Part shown: positions 15,270-22,307 of the stretch, one piece after another
How the letters are laid out: each line of letters begins with the position of its first letter
Position numbering within the stretch: position 1 is the first letter of the stretch
DNA from: AC-69 sp035701505
GTDB lineage: Bacteria; Actinomycetota; UBA4738; HRBIN12
DNA: 48,518 nt
Direction: 5' to 3'
Assembly: GCA_035701505.1 (NCBI GenBank)
Contig: DASSSA010000126.1
Span: forward strand, 1 to 48,518
The notes under the pieces: model-generated
The model's input: the letters and a program-made list of their open reading frames with translations, nothing else
The model's database searches: none
What the model was told of the DNA's origin: nothing
Translations under genes and position numbers: made by a program

Positions 15270-16006
15270 GCTTCTCGCAGGCGAACGAGTGTTTGCGAGA
15301 GCAGACGGGAGACGTGCATCTGCGAGATCTGGAGTCGCTGGGCGATCTCGCTCTGCGTGAGACCCTTGAAGAACCGCAGGTACAGGATCCTGCGTTCTCG
15401 GGTGGGCAACTGCTTGAGCTTGGGTGCGACGCTTGCCCATGCTTCCAGCAGCTCGAGCGATTCATCGTCTTGGGTAAGGAGCTCGGCGTGGGACGGGCCC
15501 TCGTCGCCGACCGGCGCCTCGAGCGACGTCGCCGAGTATGCCTGCATGGCCTCGACGGCCTCCACGATCTCTTCTTCCTGAAGGTCAAGGCGAGCAGCGA
15601 TCTCCTTGACCGTGGGCGAACGTCCGAGCTCCTGCCACATCTCGCTCATGGCCCGGCTGACCCGAAGCCCGGTCTCCTGGAGGCGCCGGGGGACCCGAAC
15701 GGCCCACCCCTTGTCTCGGAAGTGGCGCTTCAGCTCCCCGATGATCGTGACCGCGGCGTACGTGGGGAACTGGACCTCCCGCCCGGGATCGAAGCGGTCG
15801 ATCGCGTTCAGCAAACCGATCATGGCTACCTGGACGAGGTCCTCGACCTGCTCGCCTCGACCGGAGAACTTCCTCGCCAGGTACTCGGCAAGCGGCTGGT
15901 AGACCCGGACGAGCTCCTCGCGCGCCCCGGGATCCGGCAGCTGCCCGAAGAGCTCGGCGACGCGTTCCTCGGATCGATCCTCATCAGCGGACGATGCCAC
16001 GCTCAC
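15254..16006 (-). CDS. RNA polymerase sigma factor, SigB/SigF/SigG family
   Basis: 250 residues from GTG 16006, which overlaps the TGA of the upstream anti-sigma gene (GTGA). A longer frame reaching past 16100 would run through that gene and is rejected. Region 2: EDLVQVAMIGLLNAIDRFDPGR with the core-binding and -10 recognition helix, then FPTYAAVTIIGELKRHFRDKGWAVRVPRRLQE. Region 3: LGRSPTVKEIAARL. Region 4: LPTRERRILYLRFFKGLTQSEIAQRLQISQMHVSRLL, the -35 recognition helix-turn-helix. This is the group 3 type controlled by partner switching. The SigB-like promoters listed here are its expected targets, including the one before its own operon. Confidence 0.93.
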   Translation of the reverse strand: MSVASSADEDRSEERVAELFGQLPDPGAREELVRVYQPLAEYLARKFSGRGEQVEDLVQVAMIGLLNAIDRFDPGREVQFPTYAAVTIIGELKRHFRDKGWAVRVPRRLQETGLRVSRAMSEMWQELGRSPTVKEIAARLDLQEEEIVEAVEAMQAYSATSLEAPVGDEGPSHAELLTQDDESLELLEAWASVAPKLKQLPTRERRILYLRFFKGLTQSEIAQRLQISQMHVSRLLSQTLVRLREAIREP

Positions 16007-16407
16007 GCGCCGCTCCTCGCGGACGATCGCTTCACCACGCGGATCGCCGGGGCGCCGTCGGGCAGCTCGAAAGAGAGCTCGTCGCTCAGCCCGGACAGCA
16101 CGTTCCAGGCGAGTGACTCGCGGAAGGCCGGCGGCGGCCACCCGGCCGGCGCTGATCCGTCGACCGACACGACCGCCTCTACCCCCGCGTCGAGCGCGCG
16201 CAGCCGGAGCGTGAGCGTCGCGGAGCTCGGCCCCAACATGAGCAGCTGCGAGCTGGCCTCGTCGATGGCCATCCGAATGTCGTCGATGTCGTCCACGGGA
16301 AGGTCGTTGCGGGCGGCGACGCTCGCGGCGACGGACCGCAGGACGTGAACGAAGGCGGCCTCCGAGGGCACGGTCACGACGACGTCGGAGTCAACGGGCG
16401 CGCTCAT
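16003..16407 (-). CDS. Anti-sigma factor-like protein (RsbW fold), degenerate kinase
   Basis: 134 residues from ATG 16407; a TTG at 16416 is better spaced behind TTGGAGGG and may be the real start. The order of elements follows RsbW/SpoIIAB: DIDDIRMAIDEASSQLL is the N-box helix, but the catalytic Asn is replaced by Gln (DEASSQ). The G1 box is weak (VDGSAPAG), and the WNVLSGLSDEL part replaces the usual G2 region. It is coupled to the sigma gene by GTGA, so it most likely binds that sigma factor. Whether it can phosphorylate an antagonist is doubtful. Confidence 0.75.
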   Translation of the reverse strand: MSAPVDSDVVVTVPSEAAFVHVLRSVAASVAARNDLPVDDIDDIRMAIDEASSQLLMLGPSSATLTLRLRALDAGVEAVVSVDGSAPAGWPPPAFRESLAWNVLSGLSDELSFELPDGAPAIRVVKRSSARSGA

Positions 16408-16446
16408 GATCGCCAATGGTAGGCCCTCCAAGCACGGGACGAGGCG

Positions 16447-16471
16447 GTACCGCTCGGTGCGTGGCCGAAAC
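16447..16471 (-). promoter_or_regulatory. Predicted SigB/SigF-type promoter P6 (anti-sigma/sigma operon)
   Basis: Minus strand: GTTTCG (16471-16466), 13-base spacer, CGGTAC (16452-16447). The start would be near 16440, about 33 bases before ATG 16407. The -10 departs from GGGTAC at its first base. It implies autoregulation. Confidence 0.45.
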
Positions 16472-16478
16472 CCCCATG

Positions 16479-16504
16479 GTTTCCGTCGATCGGGTCAGGG
16501 GAAT
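16479..16504 (+). promoter_or_regulatory. Predicted SigB/SigF-type promoter P7
   Basis: GTTTCC (16479-16484), 14 bases, GGGAAT (16499-16504). It lies back-to-back with P6; the two -35 elements are 7 bases apart. It serves the gene at 16554. Confidence 0.6.
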
Positions 16505-16553
16505 AGGAAGGGGCGAGTCCCGTGCGGATCCGAGGCGCCGAAGGAGGTTCGCC

Positions 16554-17024
16554 ATGGGGTCGGTGATCCACGACCACGAGCACGAGCACGTCCATGAAAC
16601 GGGCACGGGCGACACAGAAGGCACGGCCGCAATGACGGTCGTTCGACTGATCCTCACGATCGCTGGTGCCGCCTCCATGATCGTCGGGGCCTTCCTCAAG
16701 TGGGTGAACGGGCACGACGGCGTGGATCTGGCGTTTCGGGCCTACTACCGCCCCGTTTTCGTCAACTCGGCCTTCCTCATGTCCGCGGGCGCGGTGATGA
16801 TCCTGCTCGCCCTCATCGCGCTCGTCGGCTTGGCGGACCGGGATGGATGGTTGAGCCGGATCGCCGGAGCACTCGGGATCGTTGCCTTCGTCCTCGTCCT
16901 CATCTCGATGGGCCGTGCGGTCGGCCTGGACCTGCCCGAAGACATCGGTGAGGGGCTGGTGTGGTCCGTAGCCGGAAGCGCCATCGTCCTCATCGGCGGG
17001 TTCCTGTCCGAGCCCTGGGAGTAG
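16554..17024 (+). CDS. Polytopic membrane protein with His-rich N-terminus
   Basis: 156 residues; AAGGAGG stands before ATG 16554. The soluble N-terminus HDHEHEHVHE is a possible metal-binding tail. Four hydrophobic segments follow at about 25-45, 67-90, 100-120 and 130-150. The LKWVNGHDGVDLAFRAYY loop is probably external. No family recognised. Its promoter and position opposite the sigma operon suggest a stress-induced envelope protein. Confidence 0.75.
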   Translation: MGSVIHDHEHEHVHETGTGDTEGTAAMTVVRLILTIAGAASMIVGAFLKWVNGHDGVDLAFRAYYRPVFVNSAFLMSAGAVMILLALIALVGLADRDGWLSRIAGALGIVAFVLVLISMGRAVGLDLPEDIGEGLVWSVAGSAIVLIGGFLSEPWE

Positions 17025-17087
17025 ACGGGGCGGTCGCCGCCTGATCCTGACGGTTATCCTAAGGTGTCCTGATCCGCGCGAGCGATG

Positions 17088-17113
17088 TTCTGTGCCTCCC
17101 CCCGGAGGGGTAT
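17088..17113 (+). promoter_or_regulatory. Predicted SigB/SigF-type promoter P8
   Basis: GTTCTG (17088-17093), 14 bases, GGGTAT (17108-17113). The -10 is consensus and the -35 has one change from GTTT. The start would be near 17120, ahead of the first STAS gene. Confidence 0.45.
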
Positions 17114-17178
17114 CGGAAGGCCTGGTCACCCGGCCGTGATGGTGGTTGAGCGGCGCCGGGACGGACGGCCCGTCGCGC

Positions 17179-17496
17179 ATGAATCCGGTGGAGGTTCTCC
17201 TCGACGGTGACGTGGACATCGCTTCGGCCGATCAGATCGAGGCCCGGATCCGGAGTGCCGAGGCGGAAGAGCCCTCGGTCATCCTGATCGACCTGCGCCA
17301 GGTGTCGTTCCTGGACTCGAGCGGCCTGCGCCTGATCCTGGGTGCCGCCGTCAGGGCCGAAGCGGCAGGCCGCCGCCTCGTCCTGGTACGCGGACCCGAG
17401 CGCGTCCAACGCGTGTTCGAACTCACGAACCTCCAGTCCAGACTGGAGTTCGTGGATCACCCCTCCCTGCTTGCTCATCCTTCGCCGGAGCGCTGA
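17179..17496 (+). CDS. STAS-domain anti-sigma factor antagonist
   Basis: 105 residues from ATG 17179; an in-frame TTG at 17146 would add 11. The phosphorylation site is VSFLDSSGLRLIL, with the conserved DSSG serine. It has the usual order of elements for SpoIIAA/RsbV: a VEVLLDGDVDIASADQIEARI start and a GPERVQRVFELTNL helix. When unphosphorylated it would bind the anti-sigma protein and free the sigma factor; it is reset by the SpoIIE phosphatase. It is a single gene, not beside a kinase, and has its own predicted promoter. Confidence 0.88.
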   Translation: MNPVEVLLDGDVDIASADQIEARIRSAEAEEPSVILIDLRQVSFLDSSGLRLILGAAVRAEAAGRRLVLVRGPERVQRVFELTNLQSRLEFVDHPSLLAHPSPER

Positions 17497-17523
17497 CCGG
17501 TCCCCAAACGGGCGGGCTGGGCA

Positions 17524-17549
17524 GTTTGAGCAACCCCGGCCTCGGGTAC
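17524..17549 (+). promoter_or_regulatory. Predicted SigB/SigF-type promoter P9, antisense to the DUF6328 gene
   Basis: GTTTGA (17524-17529), 14 bases, GGGTAC (17544-17549). It points right, into the 3' end of the oppositely oriented gene 17553-18032. The next plus-strand gene is the STAS gene at 18180. Confidence 0.45.
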
Positions 17550-17552
17550 CGG

Positions 17553-18032
17553 CTACTCGTCCTTGACCCGTTGGAGCAACGCGAGGCCGAACCACATCCA
17601 AAGGTATACGGCCGTCACCAGCCCCGCGAACAGGCTCGCGAGGGCCGAATGGTAGAGGAAATCGGCGATCAAGAACACAGCACCGCCGACCGAGACGATC
17701 ATGAACGCGAGACCTGTCACGGCCGCACGGTTGCCCAACCGCAACAGGTGTTCCTTGTCCGCCTCCCGGAAACGAAGGCGATGGTAGGCCGTGGGCGTCA
17801 TGAGGAACGCCGTGCCGATCGCCGTTGACAGCAGCGTACCGAAGTACAGGACGCGCTGCGCGCTCGTGAGATCGCCGAACCGCTGGGTGAACGGAATGGT
17901 GAGCAGGAACGCGAAGAGCACTTGCACGCCGGGGAGCGCCACCCGGAGCTCGTTGAGCAACTCGATCAGCTCGCGGTTGAGGCGCTGCTTGGGATGCTCT
18001 CGTTCCTGGGTGCTGTCGGACCGTTGTGCCAC
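17553..18032 (-). CDS. DUF6328-like four-helix membrane protein
   Basis: 159 residues from GTG 18032 with GTAGGAGGT upstream. The N-terminal 30 residues are charged (RLNRELIELLNELRVALPG), followed by four hydrophobic segments with VQVLFAFLLTIPF, FGTLLSTAIGTAFLM, GLAFMIVSVGGAVFLI and VTAVYLWMWFGLALL. The RELIELLNELRVALPGVQ start and HRLRF loop are typical of the actinobacterial DUF6328 membrane proteins. Function unknown. It has a predicted SigB-like promoter (P10) and another pointing against it (P9). Confidence 0.8.
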   Translation of the reverse strand: MAQRSDSTQEREHPKQRLNRELIELLNELRVALPGVQVLFAFLLTIPFTQRFGDLTSAQRVLYFGTLLSTAIGTAFLMTPTAYHRLRFREADKEHLLRLGNRAAVTGLAFMIVSVGGAVFLIADFLYHSALASLFAGLVTAVYLWMWFGLALLQRVKDE

Positions 18033-18067
18033 AGGACCTCCTACGTTCGTCGAGTCGTTCGAGATGT

Positions 18068-18093
18068 GTACCGCGTCGGGGGTGGGGCCAAAC
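18068..18093 (-). promoter_or_regulatory. Predicted SigB/SigF-type promoter P10 (DUF6328 gene)
   Basis: Minus strand GTTTGG (18093-18088), 14 bases, CGGTAC (18073-18068), the same -10 variant as P6. The start would be near 18061, 29 bases before GTG 18032. Confidence 0.5.
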
Positions 18094-18179
18094 TCGAGCT
18101 TTGGCTGTGATGGCCTCCCCTATACTGGCGCTCCCGAACGTCCTGCCGGCGAGCGACGACACGGGTGGAGGTGATGGCG

Positions 18180-18518
18180 ATGGATCTGGTGCTCGGATCT
18201 CGAAACGAGCACGGCTGGGCCGTGCTCGAGGTCCAAGGTGAGGTGGACCTGTACACGTCCTCCCAGCTCCGGGACGCCATCCTCCGGCTCACCGAAGAGG
18301 ACGAGAACCGGATCGTTGTCGATCTCTACAACGTCAGCTTCATGGACTCGAGCGGCCTCGGCGTTCTCGTCGCCGGGCTGAAGCGGGTCAGGGAGCGAGG
18401 CGGGGAGCTGGCGCTCGTCTTCGGCGAGGGGTCCGTCCAGAAGGTCTTCGGCATCACCGGGTTGGACAAGATCTTCCCTACCCACCGCTCGGTCGGCGAG
18501 GCGACCGGAGGAGCCTGA
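18180..18518 (+). CDS. STAS-domain anti-sigma factor antagonist
   Basis: 112 residues from ATG 18180, placed behind GGAGGTG; upstream in-frame GTG 18165 and ATG 18174 are less well placed. The phosphorylation site is FMDSSGLGVLV, and GEGSVQKVFGITGLDKIFP matches the end of SpoIIAA/RsbV. The gene is followed after 2 bases by an anti-sigma-like gene, so they form a pair. It is a likely substrate of the phosphatase at 9780. A TATACT at 18121 is the only obvious nearby promoter-like element. Confidence 0.92.
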   Translation: MDLVLGSRNEHGWAVLEVQGEVDLYTSSQLRDAILRLTEEDENRIVVDLYNVSFMDSSGLGVLVAGLKRVRERGGELALVFGEGSVQKVFGITGLDKIFPTHRSVGEATGGA

Positions 18519-18520
18519 GC

Positions 18521-18949
18521 ATGGCCCAACGCGTGAGGGATCGGATCGACGGCGTCGGCTCGACGGTGGCGCTCGCCATACCCGCCGACCCGGCTTACGT
18601 GGCGACCGTGCGGTACTTCGCAGCAACCATCGCTCGTCACGAGGGCCTGCCGGAGGAGCTGACCGACGATCTCCGGCTCGCCGTATCGGAAGCCTGTGCG
18701 GAGGCCATCGACGCGGGGGTGACCGGATCGATCCGGGTGGCCCTGTCGCTCGAGCCCCAGGAGATCGATGTTGAGGTGACCAGCGGTTCGAGCCAGGCGC
18801 CGAGTGAACCTCATGGACTGGAGGGAATGGTCCCGATCTACCGGCTGCAACTCATCAGGGCTCTGTTCCCAGACGCCGAGACCGATCAGGGTCATGAGGT
18901 CAGGGTGGTCCGTTTCACCGTCCCGCACGCAAGCTCGAGCGGAGCCTGA
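18521..18949 (+). CDS. Anti-sigma factor-like protein (RsbW fold), degenerate kinase
   Basis: 142 residues, starting 2 bases after the STAS gene. ELTDDLRLAVSEACAEAI aligns with the RsbW N-box helix (consensus SEACTNA), but the Mg-binding Asn is Glu here (EACAE). The G1 box is replaced by VEVTSGSSQAP, with no DxGxG. The C-terminal MVPIYRLQLIRALFPDAE helix has the position of the sigma-binding end. It may bind the sigma factor or the STAS protein without kinase activity. It is similar in kind to the degenerate protein at 16003-16407. Confidence 0.75.
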   Translation: MAQRVRDRIDGVGSTVALAIPADPAYVATVRYFAATIARHEGLPEELTDDLRLAVSEACAEAIDAGVTGSIRVALSLEPQEIDVEVTSGSSQAPSEPHGLEGMVPIYRLQLIRALFPDAETDQGHEVRVVRFTVPHASSSGA

Positions 18950-18975
18950 CGACCCCTGCGATCCTGGAATCGCCG

Positions 18976-19215
18976 TCAGGGCTTGACCTTGGCCAGGAGG
19001 ATTGCCAGGTCGTCGACCAGTCCCTGGTTCCGTTCCCTAAGGACTTCCCGCTCCAGCCTCCGAGCGATCTCCTCGACGGGTCGCCCCACGTTCCTGGCCA
19101 ACACGTCGGCCAGCCATTCCTGGCCGGATTCCCCGCCCGTCCGCTCGGCGTCGGTGAGACCGTCCGTAAACAGGACGAGCGCGTCGCCGGGCCTCAGATC
19201 CACCGTGGTATCCAT
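18976..19215 (-). pseudogene. C-terminal fragment of a SpoIIE/PP2C phosphatase
   Basis: The last 79 codons (from ATG 19215) read VDLRPGDALVLFTDGLTDAE and end in NQGLVDDLAILLAKV. These are the last two motifs of SpoIIE phosphatases (FTDGL and DDLAIL). The metal-binding GD motifs and the rest of the enzyme are absent. Upstream the frame runs into the end of the metallophosphoesterase gene, so the front part was lost there. The fragment is probably untranslated. It stands beside the STAS/anti-sigma pair, as a phosphatase of this pathway would. Confidence 0.65.
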
Positions 19216-19240
19216 CGCCTGCCTAGATCGTCGGTCTTTG

Positions 19241-20743
19241 TCATGGGCTCGGCGTGAGGATGGGCGAAGGGCTGGGGGAGGGGCTCGGGGTGAGGATTCC
19301 GAACTCCTGCTCCACGAGGTGGCGGGTGACGGTAAGGGCGCCGGTCTTCGGCGACTGCTCGATGAGGTCATAGGCCACCAAACGTGGTGGAGTGCCCGGC
19401 TCGAAGTACAGGACTTCGGCGGAGAGCGGGATGCCCTCGTCGGGAAGGAACGTGCCGAAGTTCGAGCCGCCGGTGGTGCCCACCCGGAGGTAGAGCGTGC
19501 CGTCCTGGGCCCGGGAGCCGTTCACATGGAAATGACCCGAGATCACGAGCGGCACGTGTCCCGCCACGCTCTGCGCCATGCGGTCGTCGTGAACCGCCAC
19601 GATGTCGATGGGCTGGGGCGAGCGCTCGACGTCCGACAGCACGAGTGGGTCGACGGCGAGGACGCGCGTCTCGAACACGCTGTCGGAGAGGCGCTCGATC
19701 GTCGGGGGTTTGATCGGGTCGCCCATGCCGTAGAGACGAAGGCCGTCGAGCTCGGTGGTGGTCCCGTCCAGCACGATCGCGTTCGGGAGCTTCGTCAGGG
19801 CCTGCTGGAACGTTCGGCTGTCGTGGTTGCCGCGGACCCAGACGTACGGCCTGCCCATCAAGGCGATCTCATTCAGGACCACGTTCTCCGGCGGCGTGCC
19901 GAACGACGTGGTGTCACCGGTATCGACGATGAAGTCCACCTCGAACCCGTCGGCGATCTGCTTGGTGAACTCCAGGCCGAGGGGGGACAGATGGATGTCC
20001 GAGATGTGGAGCACCCGGATCTCGCCGGCCTCGCCCACCGGGCTCGTCTGGATGGAGGTGTAGACCTTGATCGCGCCGTCGACGACTCGCTCGAGCTGGG
20101 CCCGGAACTCGTCGAACTTCGTCGCCGCCGAGCGAACCGGCGGGATGATGTCGGCCGCGAGCGCGAGCGAGCCGGAGAACGTGGGCGTGGCGAATGCGGC
20201 GCTTCGAAACGTTGCAAGCGCGAGGATCTCCGACCCACCCACGAGGATCATGGCGACCAGGACGGAGGAGACGAGCGGGACCCACCGCGTGCGGAAGGCC
20301 AGCGCGCCGAGGATCAGGGCTGCGAGCCCGGCCACGGCGATGGTCCGGACGGCGTGTATCGGGAGTGCGTGCACGGAGTCGGCCTGCACCCGGGCGACGA
20401 GACCATCGATCCCGCCGGCCGACAGGTCCCGAGTGAGCTCGCTGATCCGCACGTCGAGCAACGTGGCGCTCAGCCGAATCGGAGCCGAGTGGGTGTTGGC
20501 GGTCAGGTGGCCGAGCGGGGGAAGCACGATGTCCGTGACGCCCCTCCCGAACTGCGTGTTCAGCCTGACCACGAAAGGGCCCATGTCGGCCTTCGAGGCA
20601 CCCCACACCGCCATGCCGAGCCATGCGCCTGCCAACCCCACAACCAGTGGGACGGCAGGTCGGAGGCGCCGCCCAACATCGGCGGCGCGCTCCGACTGGA
20701 GGATCCCTCGCAGCCTTCGGATCGGTCGCATCCTGGGGGGCAT
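19241..20743 (-). CDS. Membrane-anchored metallophosphoesterase
   Basis: 500 residues from ATG 20743 (ATG 20731 possible). The N-terminal half has hydrophobic segments (about 25-45, 125-145, 150-170 and 175-195). The C-terminal half is a calcineurin-like phosphoesterase with the metal motifs in order: SDIHLSP, DTGDTTSFG, RGNHDS, VHDDRM and SGHFHVNG. A proline/serine tail (TPSPSPSPSP) ends the protein. The active domain probably faces outside, but the topology is not certain. The substrate is unknown (phosphodiester or phospholipid head group). Confidence 0.88.
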   Translation of the reverse strand: MPPRMRPIRRLRGILQSERAADVGRRLRPAVPLVVGLAGAWLGMAVWGASKADMGPFVVRLNTQFGRGVTDIVLPPLGHLTANTHSAPIRLSATLLDVRISELTRDLSAGGIDGLVARVQADSVHALPIHAVRTIAVAGLAALILGALAFRTRWVPLVSSVLVAMILVGGSEILALATFRSAAFATPTFSGSLALAADIIPPVRSAATKFDEFRAQLERVVDGAIKVYTSIQTSPVGEAGEIRVLHISDIHLSPLGLEFTKQIADGFEVDFIVDTGDTTSFGTPPENVVLNEIALMGRPYVWVRGNHDSRTFQQALTKLPNAIVLDGTTTELDGLRLYGMGDPIKPPTIERLSDSVFETRVLAVDPLVLSDVERSPQPIDIVAVHDDRMAQSVAGHVPLVISGHFHVNGSRAQDGTLYLRVGTTGGSNFGTFLPDEGIPLSAEVLYFEPGTPPRLVAYDLIEQSPKTGALTVTRHLVEQEFGILTPSPSPSPSPILTPSP

Positions 20744-20795
20744 CGGCGATGCCCGCGTCCGACTGTACCTTCGGGGCTTGTTACAGTCGGTCGCC

Positions 20796-22307
20796 GTGCA
20801 GGCATCGACGACCCGTAACGCCGCCATCGCCGGCTCGATCGCGACCGTTGTGCTGGTTGCGATCGTCGCATCGGTCCCTGGCTCTCCCCTCCAGCCGGTC
20901 TTGCCCGGCTCGGCCGGGCCCTCGGGCCCGTTCCGATGGCTGGCCGAGCTGACGGCCCTCGACGCGGTTCACGGGAGTGCCCTGGTAGCGGTGTCCTTGC
21001 TCACTGTGGCCCTGGCCGCTGGGGCGTTCCTCGCAGTCCTCCGCGAAGCCTGGCGGGGGACGATCTCGCCGCGCACCGTGATCGGGCTCGCGGTGGCATA
21101 CCACGTCGTCGTGATCTTCTTGCCGCTGCTGTTCTCCCGCGACGTGTACTCGTACGCGTACTACGGCAGGATCGCCGCCGTCCACAACGCGAACCCGTAC
21201 GTCGCCACGCCGTCGGACTACCCGTCAGACCCGCTCGCGCAGTACGTGGGGCCCCGGTGGGTCGGCACGCCGGCCGTGTACGGCCCCCTGTTCACGTTGT
21301 TGTCGTCGTGGGTGGCGCGGATGTTCGGAGGCGTTACGGCGTCGATCGCGGCGTTCCGGTTCATCGCGATCGCCGCCAGCCTGGCAACGATCGCCGTCCT
21401 CGCTCCGCTGGTTCGCAGGGTCCGGCCCGACCGGGAAGCCTTCGCCGTGGCCATGATCGGACTGAACCCCGTGGTGCTGTTCCAGTCAGTGGCGAGCGGT
21501 CACAACGACCTGCTCGTCGCCCTTTCGATCGCCGGGGCCCTGGCCCTCGTGTTCGCGGGGAAGGAGCTCCCGGCCACCGCGGTCCTTTCCGTGGGGGCGA
21601 TGGTGAAGGCGACGGCGGCGGTGCCGCTCCTGCTGCTCGTGGTGGCCGTCGTGGCCCGGGCCGAACCCGCCAGGCGGGCCCGGGCGCTGGCCGCCCACCT
21701 GGGGGTGGCGGGGGCGATCGCGCTCCTGTTCGCCATCCCGTTCCTGCAGACGAGTGACCCCACCTTGGGGATGATGGAGCTCGCCGGACATCAGGGCTGG
21801 CTCGCCCCGTCACGATTCTTCCGCCGCGTGCTGGACGCGATGACCGGTGACGCGCTGGGCATCGTGGCCAGGGTGGCCTTCGCCTTGGCGTTCGTCCTGG
21901 CGCTTTTCCTGATCGGACGGGCTCTGGTCCGGCGGGCTCCCTCCATCCCGGCGGAGGCGCAGGGCGCCGCGTGGGGCTGGAGCCTCCTGTTCCTGGTGCT
22001 GCTTGGACCGGTGCTGCTGCCCTGGTACCTGGCCTGGACGCTGCCGCTCGCGTGGCTTCTTCCGAAAGTGCCGCGCCTGACCGTCGTGTGGATGGGAACG
22101 ATCCTCAACGTGTCCCAATGGGCCACCGAACCGACTCGTTACCCAAGGTCATACGACGCGAACATGCTCTTCGGGCACTACGTCCTCACGCCCGTTGCTG
22201 TGGCGGTCCTAGCGTGGCTCGTCCTGGACTTCGTTCGACGGCTTCGGGCAGGTACGCCGCTCGAGGAGGAACCAGACGAGGTACCCGCCCCCGCCCCCCA
22301 AGGCTGA
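20796..22307 (+). CDS. Polyprenol-phosphomannose-dependent mannosyltransferase, MptB-like (GT-C)
   Basis: 503 residues from GTG 20796, with about 12 hydrophobic segments. The first large loop FSRDVYSYAYYGRIAAVHNANPY is the diagnostic GT-C part, with the catalytic-type Asp of RD. GLNPVVLFQSVASGHNDLLV and LLPWYLAWTLPLAW match the MptA/MptB and GT87 group. It would extend alpha-1,6-mannan or another mannosylated lipid at the outer leaflet. A TACAGT (20782-20787) 8 bases before the GTG suggests a leaderless transcript. The 3' end overlaps the next gene on the other strand by 99 bases. Confidence 0.85.
   Translation: MQASTTRNAAIAGSIATVVLVAIVASVPGSPLQPVLPGSAGPSGPFRWLAELTALDAVHGSALVAVSLLTVALAAGAFLAVLREAWRGTISPRTVIGLAVAYHVVVIFLPLLFSRDVYSYAYYGRIAAVHNANPYVATPSDYPSDPLAQYVGPRWVGTPAVYGPLFTLLSSWVARMFGGVTASIAAFRFIAIAASLATIAVLAPLVRRVRPDREAFAVAMIGLNPVVLFQSVASGHNDLLVALSIAGALALVFAGKELPATAVLSVGAMVKATAAVPLLLLVVAVVARAEPARRARALAAHLGVAGAIALLFAIPFLQTSDPTLGMMELAGHQGWLAPSRFFRRVLDAMTGDALGIVARVAFALAFVLALFLIGRALVRRAPSIPAEAQGAAWGWSLLFLVLLGPVLLPWYLAWTLPLAWLLPKVPRLTVVWMGTILNVSQWATEPTRYPRSYDANMLFGHYVLTPVAVAVLAWLVLDFVRRLRAGTPLEEEPDEVPAPAPQG

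Noticed and set aside
18983..20818. 611-codon plus-strand open frame
   Set aside because: Antisense shadow of the metallophosphoesterase; the composition is biased to Arg, Asp, Glu and Gly.
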